NCBI GenBank assembly: GCA_051294375.1
Contig: CM119263.1
Span: 21,684,494-21,748,493 of the forward strand
Reading direction: 5' to 3'
Length of the DNA: 64,000 nt
Source: Paraspadella gotoi
Lineage: Eukaryota > Chaetognatha
Shown: in pieces, positions 10,542 to 23,213 of the stretch
Layout: every line of letters starts with the position of its first letter
How positions within the stretch are numbered: position 1 is the stretch's first letter
Position numbers and translations under genes: made by a program
The notes under the pieces: generated by a model
What the model was told of the DNA's origin: nothing
The model's database searches: none
Seen by the model: the letters and a program-made list of their open reading frames with translations, nothing else

Positions 10542-11464
10542 GCTCTATTCTTTAATACGACGAGAATATTTGTATACACCTTTCTATATAACTTTTGGAT
10601 CAACTTACTTTTTTTATCTAAATTGAATGGCTTGTTTTTATTAGTACTAGCGCTCCTCTCTCGCTCTTTTCAATCAACAATTTATGTCACTTTCTAATCG
10701 GTTCATGTTTCATGCAAACTTCCTTCCTTCCCGTCCGAGGCTCCCATAGTTTTTCCCTAAAGGTTCACTTTCTCCACCCCCCTTACCCCGCCCACCCCAC
10801 GCCACCGCTCGGCTCGTCTTTCATTATACCCGAAAACTTATTTTTCTATCCAGAGAATTTTTTCTATTTGTCTCAATTTGAATTTGTCGAATAAGAGAAG
10901 AAGAAGAAGAAAACTCGCTTTCAAAATCCAGGGATGAAAAAACTCGTACCAATCTCCGGGCCATTTTCTAATTTCATTTCGCTCAAAAGAGACGACTGCT
11001 AATCGCTTATCTTATTCTTCCCTATGCGTCCATCGTGAGCGTACACCGTGTGACGCGTTTTTGTAATGTTAGTGTAATGACTGTAATGTATATGTACATT
11101 TAATGTGTGTAATTGCGTTGGTAGATTAAAATATACAAAAAAAGTGGCCATATGCCAATACGTTACGCAAAAACTTTGCCCGCTTTGAGTGGCTTTCGCA
11201 TGACTAAGAATGCAAGGTGCCATATTTCGTTTGCAAATGAATTTCTGCCTTCGGTTTTCCAGAAAAAATAGTAATTCATTTTTTTTGGTACTCGAAATGC
11301 AACAAACGGATTTCGATTTTTTTCGAAGAGAAATATTTAATTTTCTTTCGGAATAAAACTATAATAAAACGAACCTGTAAAGTTTGTTCGGCGGAAAATA
11401 TTTTTAAGAAACAAGATTATAATTAAGAAAAAAACATTGGGATGTGAGTTAATCATTTGACGAA

Positions 11465-11495
<31 letters not shown>

Positions 11496-11835
11496 TAAGA
11501 GAGGAGAGAGAGTGAAAGGCGAGAGAGAGTAGAGATCTGAGATCGTTAACCGTGCAGTTTTACACTTTATTGTGTGTATTGTGCCCCCAAGCTATACTTC
11601 AAGACCGTCCTCAAATTTTGTTGCTCTTCCTAAGTAAAAACTAGAGTAAAGATTCCTAAGGAAGGAAGTTTCTCTCTCCCTTACGCCACCACAATCCTGC
11701 TTCTCTCGCTCTCTTAATTCTCCTGCACTCAATATCCGAATTTTTTTTTTTTTTCAATTTTTTTTCATTTCACTTTCATAGGTCGCGGAATTTAAAAATG
11801 AAAGGTCGGAAGAGGAAGAGAAGAACAAGAAATAA

Positions 11836-13010
11836 GTGTTGAAACCACGTGGCAGTCCGACGACGACGAGACGACGACTGACGGACGATAACCACGGAGA
11901 CGAAGATTTCCCCGAAATCTCATCGGCTCTGGCCTCGAGAGCCGCGGGAAGTTATCGTGCTCTTGAAACGCCGCTCTCAGACGAAGAATCGATTCGCGAC
12001 GACGCCTACAATTGGATCGGACGACGTGACGTCGCCAAGAGAGTCGACGCCAGGGAACCGACGCCTAAAGCGCCGCCTCTCGTCAAAGATATGTCTCTCG
12101 GACGCCGCGCATCGGCAATTGAACGCGGTATATCTTTGGCGCGGCGCCCGATCGAGAGATCGAATTGGGAAAATGAAGCAACCGAAGCGACGACAACAAC
12201 AAGAGGGGGCCGTTTGTCGCGATGTGATCGAAGGGCCAAAAACGACGTTTTGAGATCATCGCGGATTCAGGGGAATCGCACGCCTTCACATAGTCGTGCC
12301 GGCGTCCGCTAGCGACCGGGCAGCTTCGCTGCATGGGCCCAGCCTGAACCACAGGCGTCGCGTCGAACCTTCTTCGACACATCCTCAGCGTCCTTCGCAG
12401 TCGATATCGCAATGATCGTCGCGCGTCACTTCACCGGGCTTTCCGCGTTAGTCTCTACAGACCGTGTCGAAGGCCGTCCCGCCGCAGGCCCAGCCGCACG
12501 GTCGACGCTCCGCTACAAACACGGCTATCCAGCCGATGACCGTCCGAGTCGAAGCGAGTTGTCGATCCCGGTCCTCGAGCGCGCCGAGGTATAACCCATC
12601 GGTCCACCGAGACGACGCCAGCCATGTAAAAGGACTTCCGCGCGAGCGAACACATTTTGCGGCGCAGGCGGCGATCTCGAAAGCGGTCTGATTCGGGCTC
12701 TGGCAGGTCGTAGCGGAAAGAGTCGCATCCGATCTGAGGCACGAAGGTATGACAGATCTGCATGCGGAGCGTTCTGTCGCAGTACAAGCTCCGGTACCTA
12801 AACAGTCTTGTATACCGAAGCTCGGCTCCGAACCAAGGACGGCGCCAACGGCCAAGTGCTCGGACTAAACGGAGACGGAACGCCAAGCACGTGTGCGAGT
12901 GGAGGGAGGAGAACGACACAGCTGTTTCGCGAGCGGCCCGGACGCGCGATGCCCGCCGAAGAAACGCCAGCTTTTAAATATAGGACCGGGGACGTTTGAC
13001 GCGGGAGGCG
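11836..13010 (+). pseudogene. Frameshifted copy of the unknown basic protein gene (copy A)
   Basis: Peptides match the intact gene at 17414-18467 in short runs and in several frames: DNHGDEDFPE, then VAKRVDAREPTPKAPPLVKD, then SLGRRASAIERGISLA. The Asp repeat is disrupted. Indels occur every few tens of bases, with no sign of selection between them. It is best read as an error-rich duplicate of copy B rather than a biological pseudogene. Confidence 0.75.
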
Positions 13011-15477
13011 AGCGGAATTAGGCGAGGTCGCGAGGCGAATAAAGGCGTGCAATCTGAGGGCGAAAGGTGAAGATCTGATGTAGTTACGGGAAAACCCGTC
13101 CGACCTAGCGGAGGAACGGGAGAAAACTTGAAGGCGGATTGCGGCGCGGTGTTTATTTAAATCTAGGACTAGCATGACGAAACGAGAGAGGTTTTATAAT
13201 CTGATACGTGTCCAATGGTTTAGGAATTTATGTTGGCGATATTTGCTATTTGTTTAAGTGTAAAAGAATCCAGGACCATAAATATAGAAAAATTAACTAA
13301 AATCTTCGGAAAAATCCAACCCTTTGAAATTTTTTCGCCAAAGAGATTTTACCCGAATCTGACTCCCGGTTTAAAAAAACACTAAGAATTCCGATCCGTT
13401 AGCTGCTCTTTTACTTTTACTTTTACTTTAAATCACTTTACCATGATCATATCATATTAAAATAAATAAAATGTAAATACAAATTTTGAGAGCCCTTCAG
13501 ACATATGGCTTTCAGATTCCTGAATTTGAAGTTTATTGTAAAATCAACAACTTACCATGGTTTACATTGTATTGAAATTCAGAAATCCCTTTATTTTATA
13601 TATATAAAAATCGCGTCAAAATATTTTCTCCCGAGCGGACAGTCCATTTGAATCTGATAGTTTGATGTCAAATGATGTTATTTGACAAGTTTAGGATTTC
13701 CTAAAGGCGGCCGCTTGCAGTCACTTAGTATTTGAGATTTTTTTACTGTCTCAATCAAGCAATCAATAAGCGAATTTTATGCATTTTTAACGTAAGTGGG
13801 AACAGATCGACGACAACTGACCTGACCGACAGACCGACCGAAAATAGAGTACTCGGCGGCGCAACTAAAAGTCGGGGCAGAAAATCTTCGGCGCCGCTGG
13901 GAACGCAGGCGCCGGGCCGCCGCCGGTGCCCAGTGTGCAGTTTTAGTCGACGCAACATAAATCCGATTCTGTCGCTAAGAAAATGTGGATGCTTATAGTA
14001 TAATATATCGACCGAATGTTCTAATAATTTCTTTAAAATACAGTAAAAAAAACTGGATTGCGCCTCAAGTGATTAGGAGTTTTGTTACGTATCTATTTTG
14101 CTTTAGGCATGGAAGTGGACATGGAAACGGATTTAAAAAACTGTTGACAACATTTATTTTATTGTTTACTCTGATCTGAATATTTGATCATCCTTTATCC
14201 ATAAAATCGTTACGTTATGTCATATTCACCTGAAATTGTACACTTAATAACTAATATGTAAATAACAAAAACAAAGAATTATCCAATGTTTCATAGATGT
14301 AACCATTTAGGAACATTGACCTGCTTCTCTCCTCCCCCACATCGATAGAATAGTTCCATCGTTATTCTCCTTCTAGTCCCCCTCTCACTTCCGCTTTTCT
14401 CTCTCAATAAGATATAAGTGAATCGCCTATCACAAAACCCATTTCAAAATCCTCTTTTCCTTTTTTCTTTCAATTTCCGCTGCGCGTCGCTGTTTATTTA
14501 CTTTTGCCCTCTCTCCTTTTTGTTTTCTCGACCCTGAAATTCATCTTTTCTTTTTCATCCATTCCTTTCCTATTTTTCCGATTTTCCTTCTCTCTGGCCT
14601 CCCCCCTTACTTTCCCTCCTGTTTTCTTTTTTGTACCTTTCCTTTTCTTTCCTTTTTCCTCACTTATCTTTGATTTCCGAAATTCTTCTTAATCTCCCAA
14701 TCTTCTCCCAAAACATTTTTATCATTTCCCCTTTTTCTTGCCCTTACTATTCCCCGCCTCTATGCTCTCTTATCTCTACAAGGAGATCCACGGTTACGAC
14801 CTCAAAAGAATTTAATAGGCTCAGTAACGCAATTTAAACACTATTTTTAATATGGTTGTTTTTCTGCTTTGAACTTCACTCTCTGCTATTCAATGCAGAT
14901 CTTGCCAATTGTAAATTTTTTTATGAGCCGGACATGGTAAAGGGCTTCCTTTTTTGTTGCACGTCGTCTATTGGTCGCATGAATGTTACTTTAAAAGAGT
15001 AGAACATGTCAAGTTGAAGTTGTTGTTCAAAGATTTAAAAAAAATCAAAGATTCTTTCCCGCCTAAAAAAATGTCAAGTTTTTGCACTGTATATATGAAG
15101 TGACTATGTTTTATAGGACGAGCACAACAAAAATTTTTCAGAACTTTTTTAACTAATAAAATCTATATCAAAAACAATTAATAGGTCGTATGGGTGCTGT
15201 ATCATATATTTGAGGTTGTACCGTGAATTTCCTTAGTATTTCTCTCTATTCCCTTCGGCTTTCAATTTCCTTTCCTCCCTCTGTCCTCGTCCCTTTCCTT
15301 TCATTTGTCCCTTCTCTAATATCCCTTTCCCCCCTTCTCCCTTCCTTCTCTTTCTTCTCAATTTTTTCCTACCCTTCTTCCTTTCAACTCCTCCCTGTTA
15401 ACTCCGTTCGCACCCTTTCTTCCTCCCCGTCCCCTTCCCCTTCCCCTTCCTCCGCCTCCCCTCCCCATCCTCTCCCA
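13011..15477. other. Intron-like non-coding sequence (copy A)
   Basis: This is the counterpart of 18490-20920. It holds AT-rich sequence, a hairpin-element end at 13798-13870, and a long pyrimidine-rich stretch (about 14300-14760 and 15240-15475). No gene was seen. Confidence 0.6.
13798..13870 (+). mobile_element. End of a hairpin/GACC-repeat element (copy A)
   Basis: GACCGACAGACCGACCG is followed by AGTACTCGGCGGCGCAACTAAAA. This is the same terminal block as the reverse complement of the element at 58723-58973. The clean equivalent is 19240-19303. Confidence 0.5.
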
Positions 15478-15569
15478 GCGGCGCGCTCTCGTCCCGCCAA
15501 ACCAGGAAAGACGCCAGCGCTTTTTGAGATCGGGCGGCGCCGACGACCGGAGGAAGTTGCGTAGTGGGT
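15478..15569 (+). pseudogene. Truncated copy of exon 20921-21086 (copy A)
   Basis: This is the duplicate of the start of the second exon of the unknown gene. It contains indels and is cut off by the N gap. Confidence 0.6.
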
Positions 15570-15594
15570 NNNNNNNNNNNNNNNNNNNNNNNNN
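15570..15594. other. Assembly gap (25 N)
   Basis: Twenty-five Ns sit at the junction between the two tandem copies, next to a (GA)n tract. Confidence 0.99.
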
Positions 15595-15744
15595 AGAGAG
15601 AGAGAGTCGTGCGTGAATGGAGAAAAACCACGAAAGAAAAGAAATAATGGAAACGGGCGTTTGGCGCCATCGAAGGTTTTCGCCTACGTCAATCAAGCAA
15701 GGGGCCAACGACTCTGTCTGTCTCTCTGTCTGATTATCTGTCAG

Positions 15745-15784
<40 letters not shown>

Positions 15785-16047
15785 TAACGCCTCATTTTCT
15801 CATTCAATTGCAAAACCTCAAGAGGTACTTATGTGATTTCGTTTCGTCTGTATTTCTATGAGTGAAAATCAGTTTCTTTGCAGTAGTTTGTTTTAAATAA
15901 TTAATTTGCTGTATGCTGAAATTTAGGTTTACTATTCTGTACAACTACATAAATGATATAATTTTTGACTATTGCAATAAAATCTTTACAAAAAGAGTTG
16001 CCCGTAAACCTTAACCCCTATCTCCTTTCGCTCTTCTCTTCTCTCTC

Positions 16048-16084
<37 letters not shown>

Positions 16085-16167
16085 AATTATTCGTCACCAT
16101 CATTCGCTCAGATTCGACCTCATCACATTCTTGTCTCTTTTCTCATCCAATTTTTCATGACAATCTT

Positions 16168-16212
<45 letters not shown>

Positions 16213-17130
16213 CTCACTCTCTCTCTCTCTCTCTGTCTCCTCTATTTCTTTTAACGACGAGATATTTGTATACACCTTTCTATATAACTTTTGGATCAAC
16301 TTACTTTTTTATCTAAATTGAATGGCTTGTTTTATTTAGTACTAGCGCTCCCTCTCTCGCTCTTTCAATCAACAATTTATGTAACTTTCTAATCGGTTCA
16401 TGTTTACCATGCAAACTTCCTTCCTTCCCGTCCAGTCCTCAATAGTTTCCCTAAAGGTTCACTTTCTCCACCCCCCTTACCCCCGCCACCCCACGCCCAC
16501 CCTCGGCTCGTCTTCATTCATCCGAAACTTTTTTCTACTCCAGAGAATTTTTCTCATTTGTCTCAATTGAATTTTCGAAGAAGAAGAAGAAGAAGAAAAT
16601 TCGACTCTTCAAAATCAGGGAGAAAAAACTCGTCCAAATTCCGGGGCCATTTTCTAATTTCATTTCGCTCAAAAGAGACGACTGTAATCGCTTATTTATT
16701 CTTCCCCTATGCGTCATCGTGAGCAGTACACCGTGTGACGCGTATTTGTTAATGTATGTAATGACTGTAATGTATATGTAACTTGTAATGTGTGTAATTG
16801 CGTTTGGTAGATTAAAATTCATACAAAAAAGTGCCATATGCCAATCGTTACGCAAAAACTTGCCCGCTTGAGTGCGTTCATGACTAAATGCAAGTGTGCC
16901 ATATTTCGTTTGCAAACTTGAATTTTCTGCCTTCGGTTTTCCCCAGAAAAAAGTATCATTTTTTTTGGTACCAAATTAACCAAACGATTTCGATTTTTTT
17001 TTCGAAAAGAAAATTTAATTTTCTTTCGAATAAAACTTAATAAAAACGAACCTGAAAATTTGTTCGGTGGAAAATTAAAGAAAAAAAATAAATTGAAGAA
17101 AAAACATGGGAGTGAGTTAATCATTTGAAC

Positions 17131-17179
<49 letters not shown>

Positions 17180-17413
17180 CCGTGCAGTTTACATTTATTG
17201 TGTGTATTGTGCCCCAGGACTATACTTCAAGACCGTCCTCAAATTTGTTTGCTTTCCTAAGTAAAAACTAGAGTGAAGATTCCAAGAAGACAGTTTCTCT
17301 CTCCCTTAGCCACCACAATCCTGCTTCTCTCGCTCTCTTTTCTCCTGCACTCAAATATCGAATTTTTTTTTTTTCAATTTTTTTTCCATTTCACTTTCAG
17401 TCGCGATTTAAAA

Positions 17414-18467
17414 ATGGAAAGTGAAGAGGAAAGAGAAGACAAGAAAAGTGATGAAACCCACGTGGCATCCGACGACGACGACGACGACGACGACGACGAT
17501 AACCACGGAGACGAAGATTTCCCCGAAAACTCATCGCCGCCTCGAATCCCGCGGGAAATTATCGTCTCTTTGAACGCCGCCTCCAACGAAGAATCGATCG
17601 ACGACGCCGTAAAATGGAACGACGACGTCGCCAAGAGAGTCGACGCCACGGAACCGACGCCTAAAGCGCCGCCTCTCGTCAAAGACTATTCTCTCGGACG
17701 CCGCGCATCGGCAATGAACGCCGGTATATCTTTGGCGCCGCCCGATCGAGAGATCGAATTGGGAAAAGAAGCAACCGAAGCGACGACAACAACAAGAGTG
17801 GCGTTTGTCGCGATCGATCCGAGGCCAAAAACGACGTTGAGATCATCGCCGATTCCAGCGCCGAGATCGCCAACCACTTCAATCGAACCCTCGTTGAATT
17901 CCGGCCTTCCATCGCCGCTCAGCCGCCACGGCGCCGACCTTCGCTCCAAGTGGCGCCGTAGCCGAACCATCTACGGCGCCGACGTCGGACACAGTTCTTC
18001 CGGCACCATCCTCAAAAGCGTCTCTTCTGTTCGCGGCGCTGGCATCGCCCGAAGTGCATCGTCTGCGCCGTTACAATCTTCGACCGCGACGCCGCTTCTT
18101 TCCGGCGCTATCAAGCCAAAATCCGCTCCACCAAAAGCTCCTCTCGCTCGTCGGAAGCCGTCTTCGGCTCCTGCGAAGCCCAAGACGCCCAAATCGGTCA
18201 AGTCGCTCGGCTCAAAAAAGACGACGCCGCCACGTGTCGCCGAGTCGGAGGCGGAGGCGTCTAGCATCGATCCTCGCGTCCTTCGTCTCCGCGAGGCGAT
18301 CGCCTCCGACGCCGCCAATTCGCCCGCCCACCCGAAGAAACGACGCCAGCCTTTTAAAAAAGGCAGCTTCCGCCGCGACGATGCGGCTGAGGCGGCGGAG
18401 GCGGAAGAAGCGGAGATTGGGCGGAGGTCGTCGAGGGCGGAAAGCGCTCCATCTGAAGGGACGAAAG
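17414..18467 (+). CDS. Unknown basic, disordered protein, first coding exon
   Basis: The start is the ATG at 17414 (MESEEEREDKKSDE). It follows a strong acceptor (polypyrimidine tract then TTTCAG, 17400), so the upstream hydrophobic codons in the same frame are more likely intron. The exon encodes about 351 residues: an acidic N-terminus with an Asp run (17471-17500), a conserved-looking PTPKAPPLVKDYSLGRRASA with a PKA-type RRAS site, a Ser/Pro/Ala/Lys-rich middle (KPKSAPPKAPLARRKPSSAP), a short ordered segment IDPRVLRLREAIAS, and basic then acidic tails. The frame continues to a TAG at 18488. However, AAAG|GTGAAA at 18467/18468 is a good donor whose phase fits the exon at 20921. No domain family is recognised; composition suggests an unstructured nuclear or cytoskeletal protein. 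Confidence 0.65.
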
Positions 18468-18489
18468 GTGAAAGAATCTTGCAATCGTA

Positions 18490-20920
18490 GTATACAACTG
18501 GGTAAATATAAAGAACCCCGTCCTCGACCTAGCGGAGAGGGAGAAGACGTTGGGAGAGAAACCGTACTGAAGGCCGGGATCGCGGGCGCGGTAAAGTTTA
18601 TAAATAGGACTAAGCTCTGACGAAAAAAGCCAGAGAGAGGTTTTTTTAATATATTCTTATACCGGCCAATGTAGAATTATGGCAATATTGCTATTGTTAA
18701 GTTTAAAAAAATCCGACCATAAATATAGAAAATATTAACTAAAATCTTCGGAAAATCCAACCCTTTGAAATTTTTTCGCCAAAGAAGATTTTACCCGAAT
18801 CTGACTCCCGGTTAAAAACACTAAGAATTCCGATCGTTAGCTGCTCTTTTACTTTTACTTTTACTTTAAATCACTTTACCATGATCATATCATATTAAAA
18901 TAATAAAATGTAAATACAAATTTTGAGAGCCCTTCAGACATATGGCTATCAGATTCCTGAATTTGAAGTTTATTGTAAAATCACAACTTACCATGCGTTT
19001 ACATTGTATTGAAATTCAGAAATCCCTTTATTTTATATATAAAAATCGCGTCAAAAATATTTTCCCGAGCGGACCAGTCCATTTGAATCTGATAGTTTGA
19101 TGTCAAAATGATGGTTATTTGACAAGTTTTAGGATTTCCTAAAGGCGGCGCTTGCAGTCACTTAGATTTGAGATTTTTTACTGTCTCAATCAAGCAATCA
19201 ATAAGCGAATTTTATGCATTTTTAACGTAAGTGGGACAGATCGACGGACAGACTGACCGACCGACAGACCGACCGAAAATAGAGTACTCGCGGCGCAACT
19301 AAAAGTCGGGGCAGAAATCTTCGGCGCCGCTGGAAACGCAGGCGCCGGGGCCGCCGCGGTGCCCAGGTGCAGTTTTAGTCGACGCAACATAAATCCGATT
19401 CTGTCGTAAGAAAATGTGGATGCTATATAGTATAATATATCGACCGAATGTTCTAATAATTTCTTTAAAATACAAGTAAAAAAACTGGATTCGCCTCAAG
19501 TGATTCAGGAGTTTGTTACGTATCTATTTTGCTTTAGGCATGGAAGTGACATGGAAACGGATTTAAAAAAACTGTTGACAACATTATTTTATTGTTTACT
19601 CTGATCTGAATATTTGATCATCCTTTATCCATAAAATCGTTAACGTTATGTCATATCACTGAAATTGTACACTTAATAACTAATATGTAAGTAACAAAAA
19701 CAAAGAATTATCCCAATGTTCATAAGATGTAACCATTTAGGAACATTGACCTGCTTCTCTCCTCCCCCACATCGATAGAATCGTTCCATCGTTATTCTCC
19801 TTCTAAGTCCCCCTCTCACTTCCGCTTTTCTTCTCTCAATAAGATATAAGTGAATCGCCTATCACAAAACCCATTTCAAAATCTCTTTTCCTTTTTTCTT
19901 TCAATTTCCGCTCGGCGTCGCTGTTTATTTACTTTTGCCCTCTCTCCCTTTTTGTTTTCTCGACCCTGAAATTCATCTTTTCTTTTTCATCCAATTCCTT
20001 TCCTATTTTTCCGATTTATCCTTCTCTCTGGCCTCCCCCCTTACTTTTCCCCTCCTGTTTTCCTTTTATTTGTACCTTTTCCTTTTCTTTCCTTTTTTCC
20101 CTCACTTATCTTTGATTTCCGAAATTCTTCTTAATCTCCCAATCTTCTCCCAAACATTTTATCATTTCCCCTTTTTCTTGCCCTTACTATTCCCCGCCTC
20201 TATGCTCTCTTTATCTCTACAAGGAGATCCACGGTTACCGACCTCAAAAGAATTTTAATAGCTCAGTAACCAATTTAAACACTATTTTCATTAATATGGT
20301 TGTTTTCTGCTTTGAACTTCACTCTCTGCTATTCAATGCAGATCTTGCCAATTGTAATTTTTTTATGAGCCGGACATGGTAAAGGGCTTCCTTTTTTGTT
20401 GCACGTCGTCTATTGGTCGCATGAATGTTACTTTAAAAGAGTAGAACATGTCAAGTTGAAGTTTTGTTCAAAGAATTTAAAAAAATCAAGATTCTTTCCC
20501 GCCTAAAAAAATGTCAAGTTTTTGCACTGTAATATATGAAGTGACTATGTTTTATAGGACGAGCACAACAAAAATTTTCAGAACTTTTTTAACTAATAAA
20601 ATCTATATCAAAACAATTAATAGGTCGTATGGGTGCTGTAGTCATATATTTGAGGTTGGTACCCGTGAATTTCCTTGTATTTCTCTCTTTCCCTTCGCTT
20701 TCAATTTCCTTTTTTCCTCCCTCGTCCTCTCCCTTTCCTTTCATTGTCCCTTCTCTATATCCCTTTCCCCCCTTCTCCCTTTCCTTCTCTTTCTTCTCAA
20801 TTTTTTCCTACCCTTCTTCCTTTCAACTCCTCCCTGTTAACTCCGTCTCGCACCCTTTCTTCCTCCCCGTCTCCCTTCCCCCTTCCCCTCTCCTCCCCTC
20901 CCCTCCCCATCCTCTCCCAG
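18490..20920. other. Intron-like non-coding sequence (copy B)
   Basis: AT-rich sequence, then a long pyrimidine-rich stretch leading to a strong acceptor at 20920. It holds a hairpin-element end at 19240-19303. Nothing else coding was seen. Confidence 0.6.
19240..19303 (+). mobile_element. End of a hairpin/GACC-repeat element (copy B)
   Basis: A run of GACC/GACA/GACG tetranucleotides (19240-19275) is followed by AGTACTCGCGGCGCAAC then TAAAA. That sequence is identical to the 3' palindrome arm and tail of the element at 58723-58973 read on its minus strand. Only one palindrome arm is present, so this is a partial copy. Confidence 0.55.
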
Positions 20921-21086
20921 CCGGCGCGCTCTCGTCCCGCCAAACCAGGAAGACGCGGCGCCTTTTGAGATCGGGCGGCGCCGACGACGAGGAGTTGCGT
21001 CAGTGGGTGGAGAAAACGCTTTTGGACGAGGGACCGGTGCCACGCCCCCGCGCCGGGAGGACGCAGTCCGCGCACGCCGATCAGAG
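20921..21086 (+). CDS. Unknown basic protein, probable second exon
   Basis: A pyrimidine-rich acceptor CCTCTCCCAG ends at 20920. The donor CAGAG|GTGCCG is weaker. With two bases completing the codon left by 18467, the frame reads GALSSRQTRKTRRLLRSGG and then DDEELRQWVEKTLLDEG, a likely short amphipathic helix, followed by a Pro/Arg-rich stretch. Phase compatibility with 17414-18467 supports a single gene. No family is recognised. Confidence 0.5.
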
Positions 21087-21459
21087 GTGCCGGAAAGTTT
21101 GGATGGGTTGGAGCACGGTTTGGGCGCTCCTTTTGCTCGCTCGGTCTATCCATCGATGGGGCGAGTTAATATTTGTTTTTTTCTCGCTACAAAACTACAT
21201 TTATTTTGTATTTTATAAGATTTTATTATCGTAAAGTTTACAAATTTTACAATAAAGTTTAATTAGACAGTTCAGCTCTTCGTAAAATTATTTAATCAAT
21301 ATATGATAATATTTATGAATAACTTATTACATTACATACACCGACAAAACCGCCGCCTCGCACGAATGAGATAGTTCCATCCACGCTTTCACGAGGTCCG
21401 GCCTGATATGGGGGAGAATTCAAAACTTGAAGGGGTTTGGGGGCAGTGGGCCGGGGCAG

Positions 21460-21565
21460 ATCCATGGGCGAGATTAGGAGCCGCATTAAGGGTCAAGTGA
21501 GGTCGGAACCGGATCAAAAGGAAAAGGCCGCGATGGAGCAACGTCTTCGGGTTAAGATTCGCTGA
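21460..21565 (+). CDS. Possible last exon of the unknown basic protein
   Basis: In the phase left by 21086 this reads SMGEIRSRIKGQVRSEP, then KAAMEQRLRVKIR and a TGA at 21563-21565. The base composition and peptide look coding. The acceptor (CCGGGGCAG) lacks a pyrimidine tract, so the exon edge is uncertain. Confidence 0.35.
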
Positions 21566-21584
21566 AATTAGAGAACAGATAGAC

Positions 21585-21629
<45 letters not shown>

Positions 21630-21813
21630 CAAGGAGACGAGGGTACATAAATAAAAATTTATTTGAAAAAATGATTCGGATTTCTTGACGCTTACTACAG
21701 TAGTGATAACTAGTGATATCTGAAAATGCTGTGATATGAAAGATTTCTCACTTTGCTGAGGAATCGAAGTGAACGAAGAAAATTTGAGGATAAGGTAAAG
21801 CAGAATAGACTCA

Positions 21814-21903
<90 letters not shown>

Positions 21904-22009
21904 TCTCTCTTTCTTCACGGATGTAAGGTTCCCTCTTGTCGTCATCATTTTTTATCGATGGAGTCTTTTCTTCAGTTTTTCGCAATAATCTGTTCTCGTC
22001 CGTCGTTCT

Positions 22010-22044
<35 letters not shown>

Positions 22045-22840
22045 AATTTGAATCGCCACGCCCGGCTGATCAATATTTCAAGAAGTCACGATGAAACGCT
22101 AATGACGCAATTGTTCCGGGAAAATCTTCTTTATTCGATTAAAGGATTTGTTGAGATTTTGTTTCGTTGTAATTTACAGTTTCTGTCAAAAACTTTCCTA
22201 AAGGACCCAACTGTCCTCAATACCCTTAACGCCCCCATGGTTCATAATAACGTCGTTCGCCGTCGTCATCAATCTTCGTTTACAAACGAAATCAAGAGAA
22301 TTAATCCACATCGGGCCTTTTAAGAGAAAAAGCCAGTCTTAAATTGATTCTGTTTTTTCGGTTGAATTTAAGGAACCCGTTTTTTGAGAAACGGAATCAT
22401 CCTTCCGAGTGATTCTCCCTCTTCTTCTTTTCTTATTCCCTTTTTTTCCCATCTGCATCTGTTGCATCTGTTGCATCGGTTGCATCTGTCGCTCCTGTTT
22501 TCTCGGCCTCTTTCGGAATTGTTGGCCATCGAGCAGACGACGTTGACCTTTGTCTTTTCGTTGACCACCTGCGATCGATGGAACCAACACCAAACATTAC
22601 ATTTAATTTGAAACGATGAAATAACAAAGAGAAACTTGGAATGATGATTTGGAGAAATATTGCTCTGACAATGTAAAAAACCCAAAACCCAAGAATATTT
22701 ACGCTTTATAATCACATTTTTTAACATATTTTTATAATTCTTTAATAATAAAAAAAATTTGGTTTTTAATTCTAAAAATAGAAGTCCTTAATTTTATTTG
22801 CAGAATATTTTGAATTTGAAAAGAGAAAAAAATTATATTT
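21566..22840. other. No gene seen; microsatellites
   Basis: Contains (GA)n at 21597-21627, (CT)n at about 21815-21912, (GTC)n at 22010-22043 and a short run of a TTGCATCTG-type 9-mer at about 22450-22490. Long open stretches on both strands here are low-complexity and not convincing genes. Confidence 0.5.
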
Positions 22841-23078
22841 GAGAGAGAGAGAGAGGAGTAGAGAGGAGAAAGAGAGAGGAGACGAGAGACAGAGGATAGC
22901 ATCGTGAGACGCCGACCGAGATGGAGAGGAGGAGGAGGGGAGAAGACGGAGAGAGGAGAGGAAGGGAGACCGAAGGCCAGACGAGAGAGAGAGAGAGCGG
23001 AGGAAGAGGAGAGAGAGAGAGAGAGAAAGAGAGGAGAGAGATGAGAGAGAGAGGAGAGAGAGAGAGAGAGAAGAGAGA

Positions 23079-23134
<56 letters not shown>

Positions 23135-23213
23135 ACGAGGAGATGAGAGAGAGAGAGAGATAAAAAGAACGAGAGAGAAGAGAGCAGCGAGAAGAGAGAG
23201 AGAGAGCGATCAG
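22841..23213. repeat. Long imperfect GA-rich tract
   Basis: About 370 bases are nearly pure purine on the plus strand, dominated by GAGAGA with GGA and GAA interruptions. Confidence 0.9.

Larger units (their letters stand above)
9801..15569. repeat. Tandem duplicated block, noisy copy A (matches 15595-21010)
   Basis: From the GA tract and GTCGTGCGTGAATGG (about 9867) onward this block is collinear with 15595-21010 to within small indels. It ends at GTTGCGTAGTGGGT directly before the N gap, where copy B reads on through GTTGCGTCAGTGGGTGG. The indels break the gene that is intact in copy B, so this copy behaves like uncorrected long-read sequence. Confidence 0.92.
15595..21010. repeat. Tandem duplicated block, clean copy B
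   Basis: This is the better of the two copies, because the gene at 17414-18467 is open here. It carries (CTTT)n at about 15745-15785, two (CT)n tracts and (GA)n at about 17135-17175. Confidence 0.92.
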
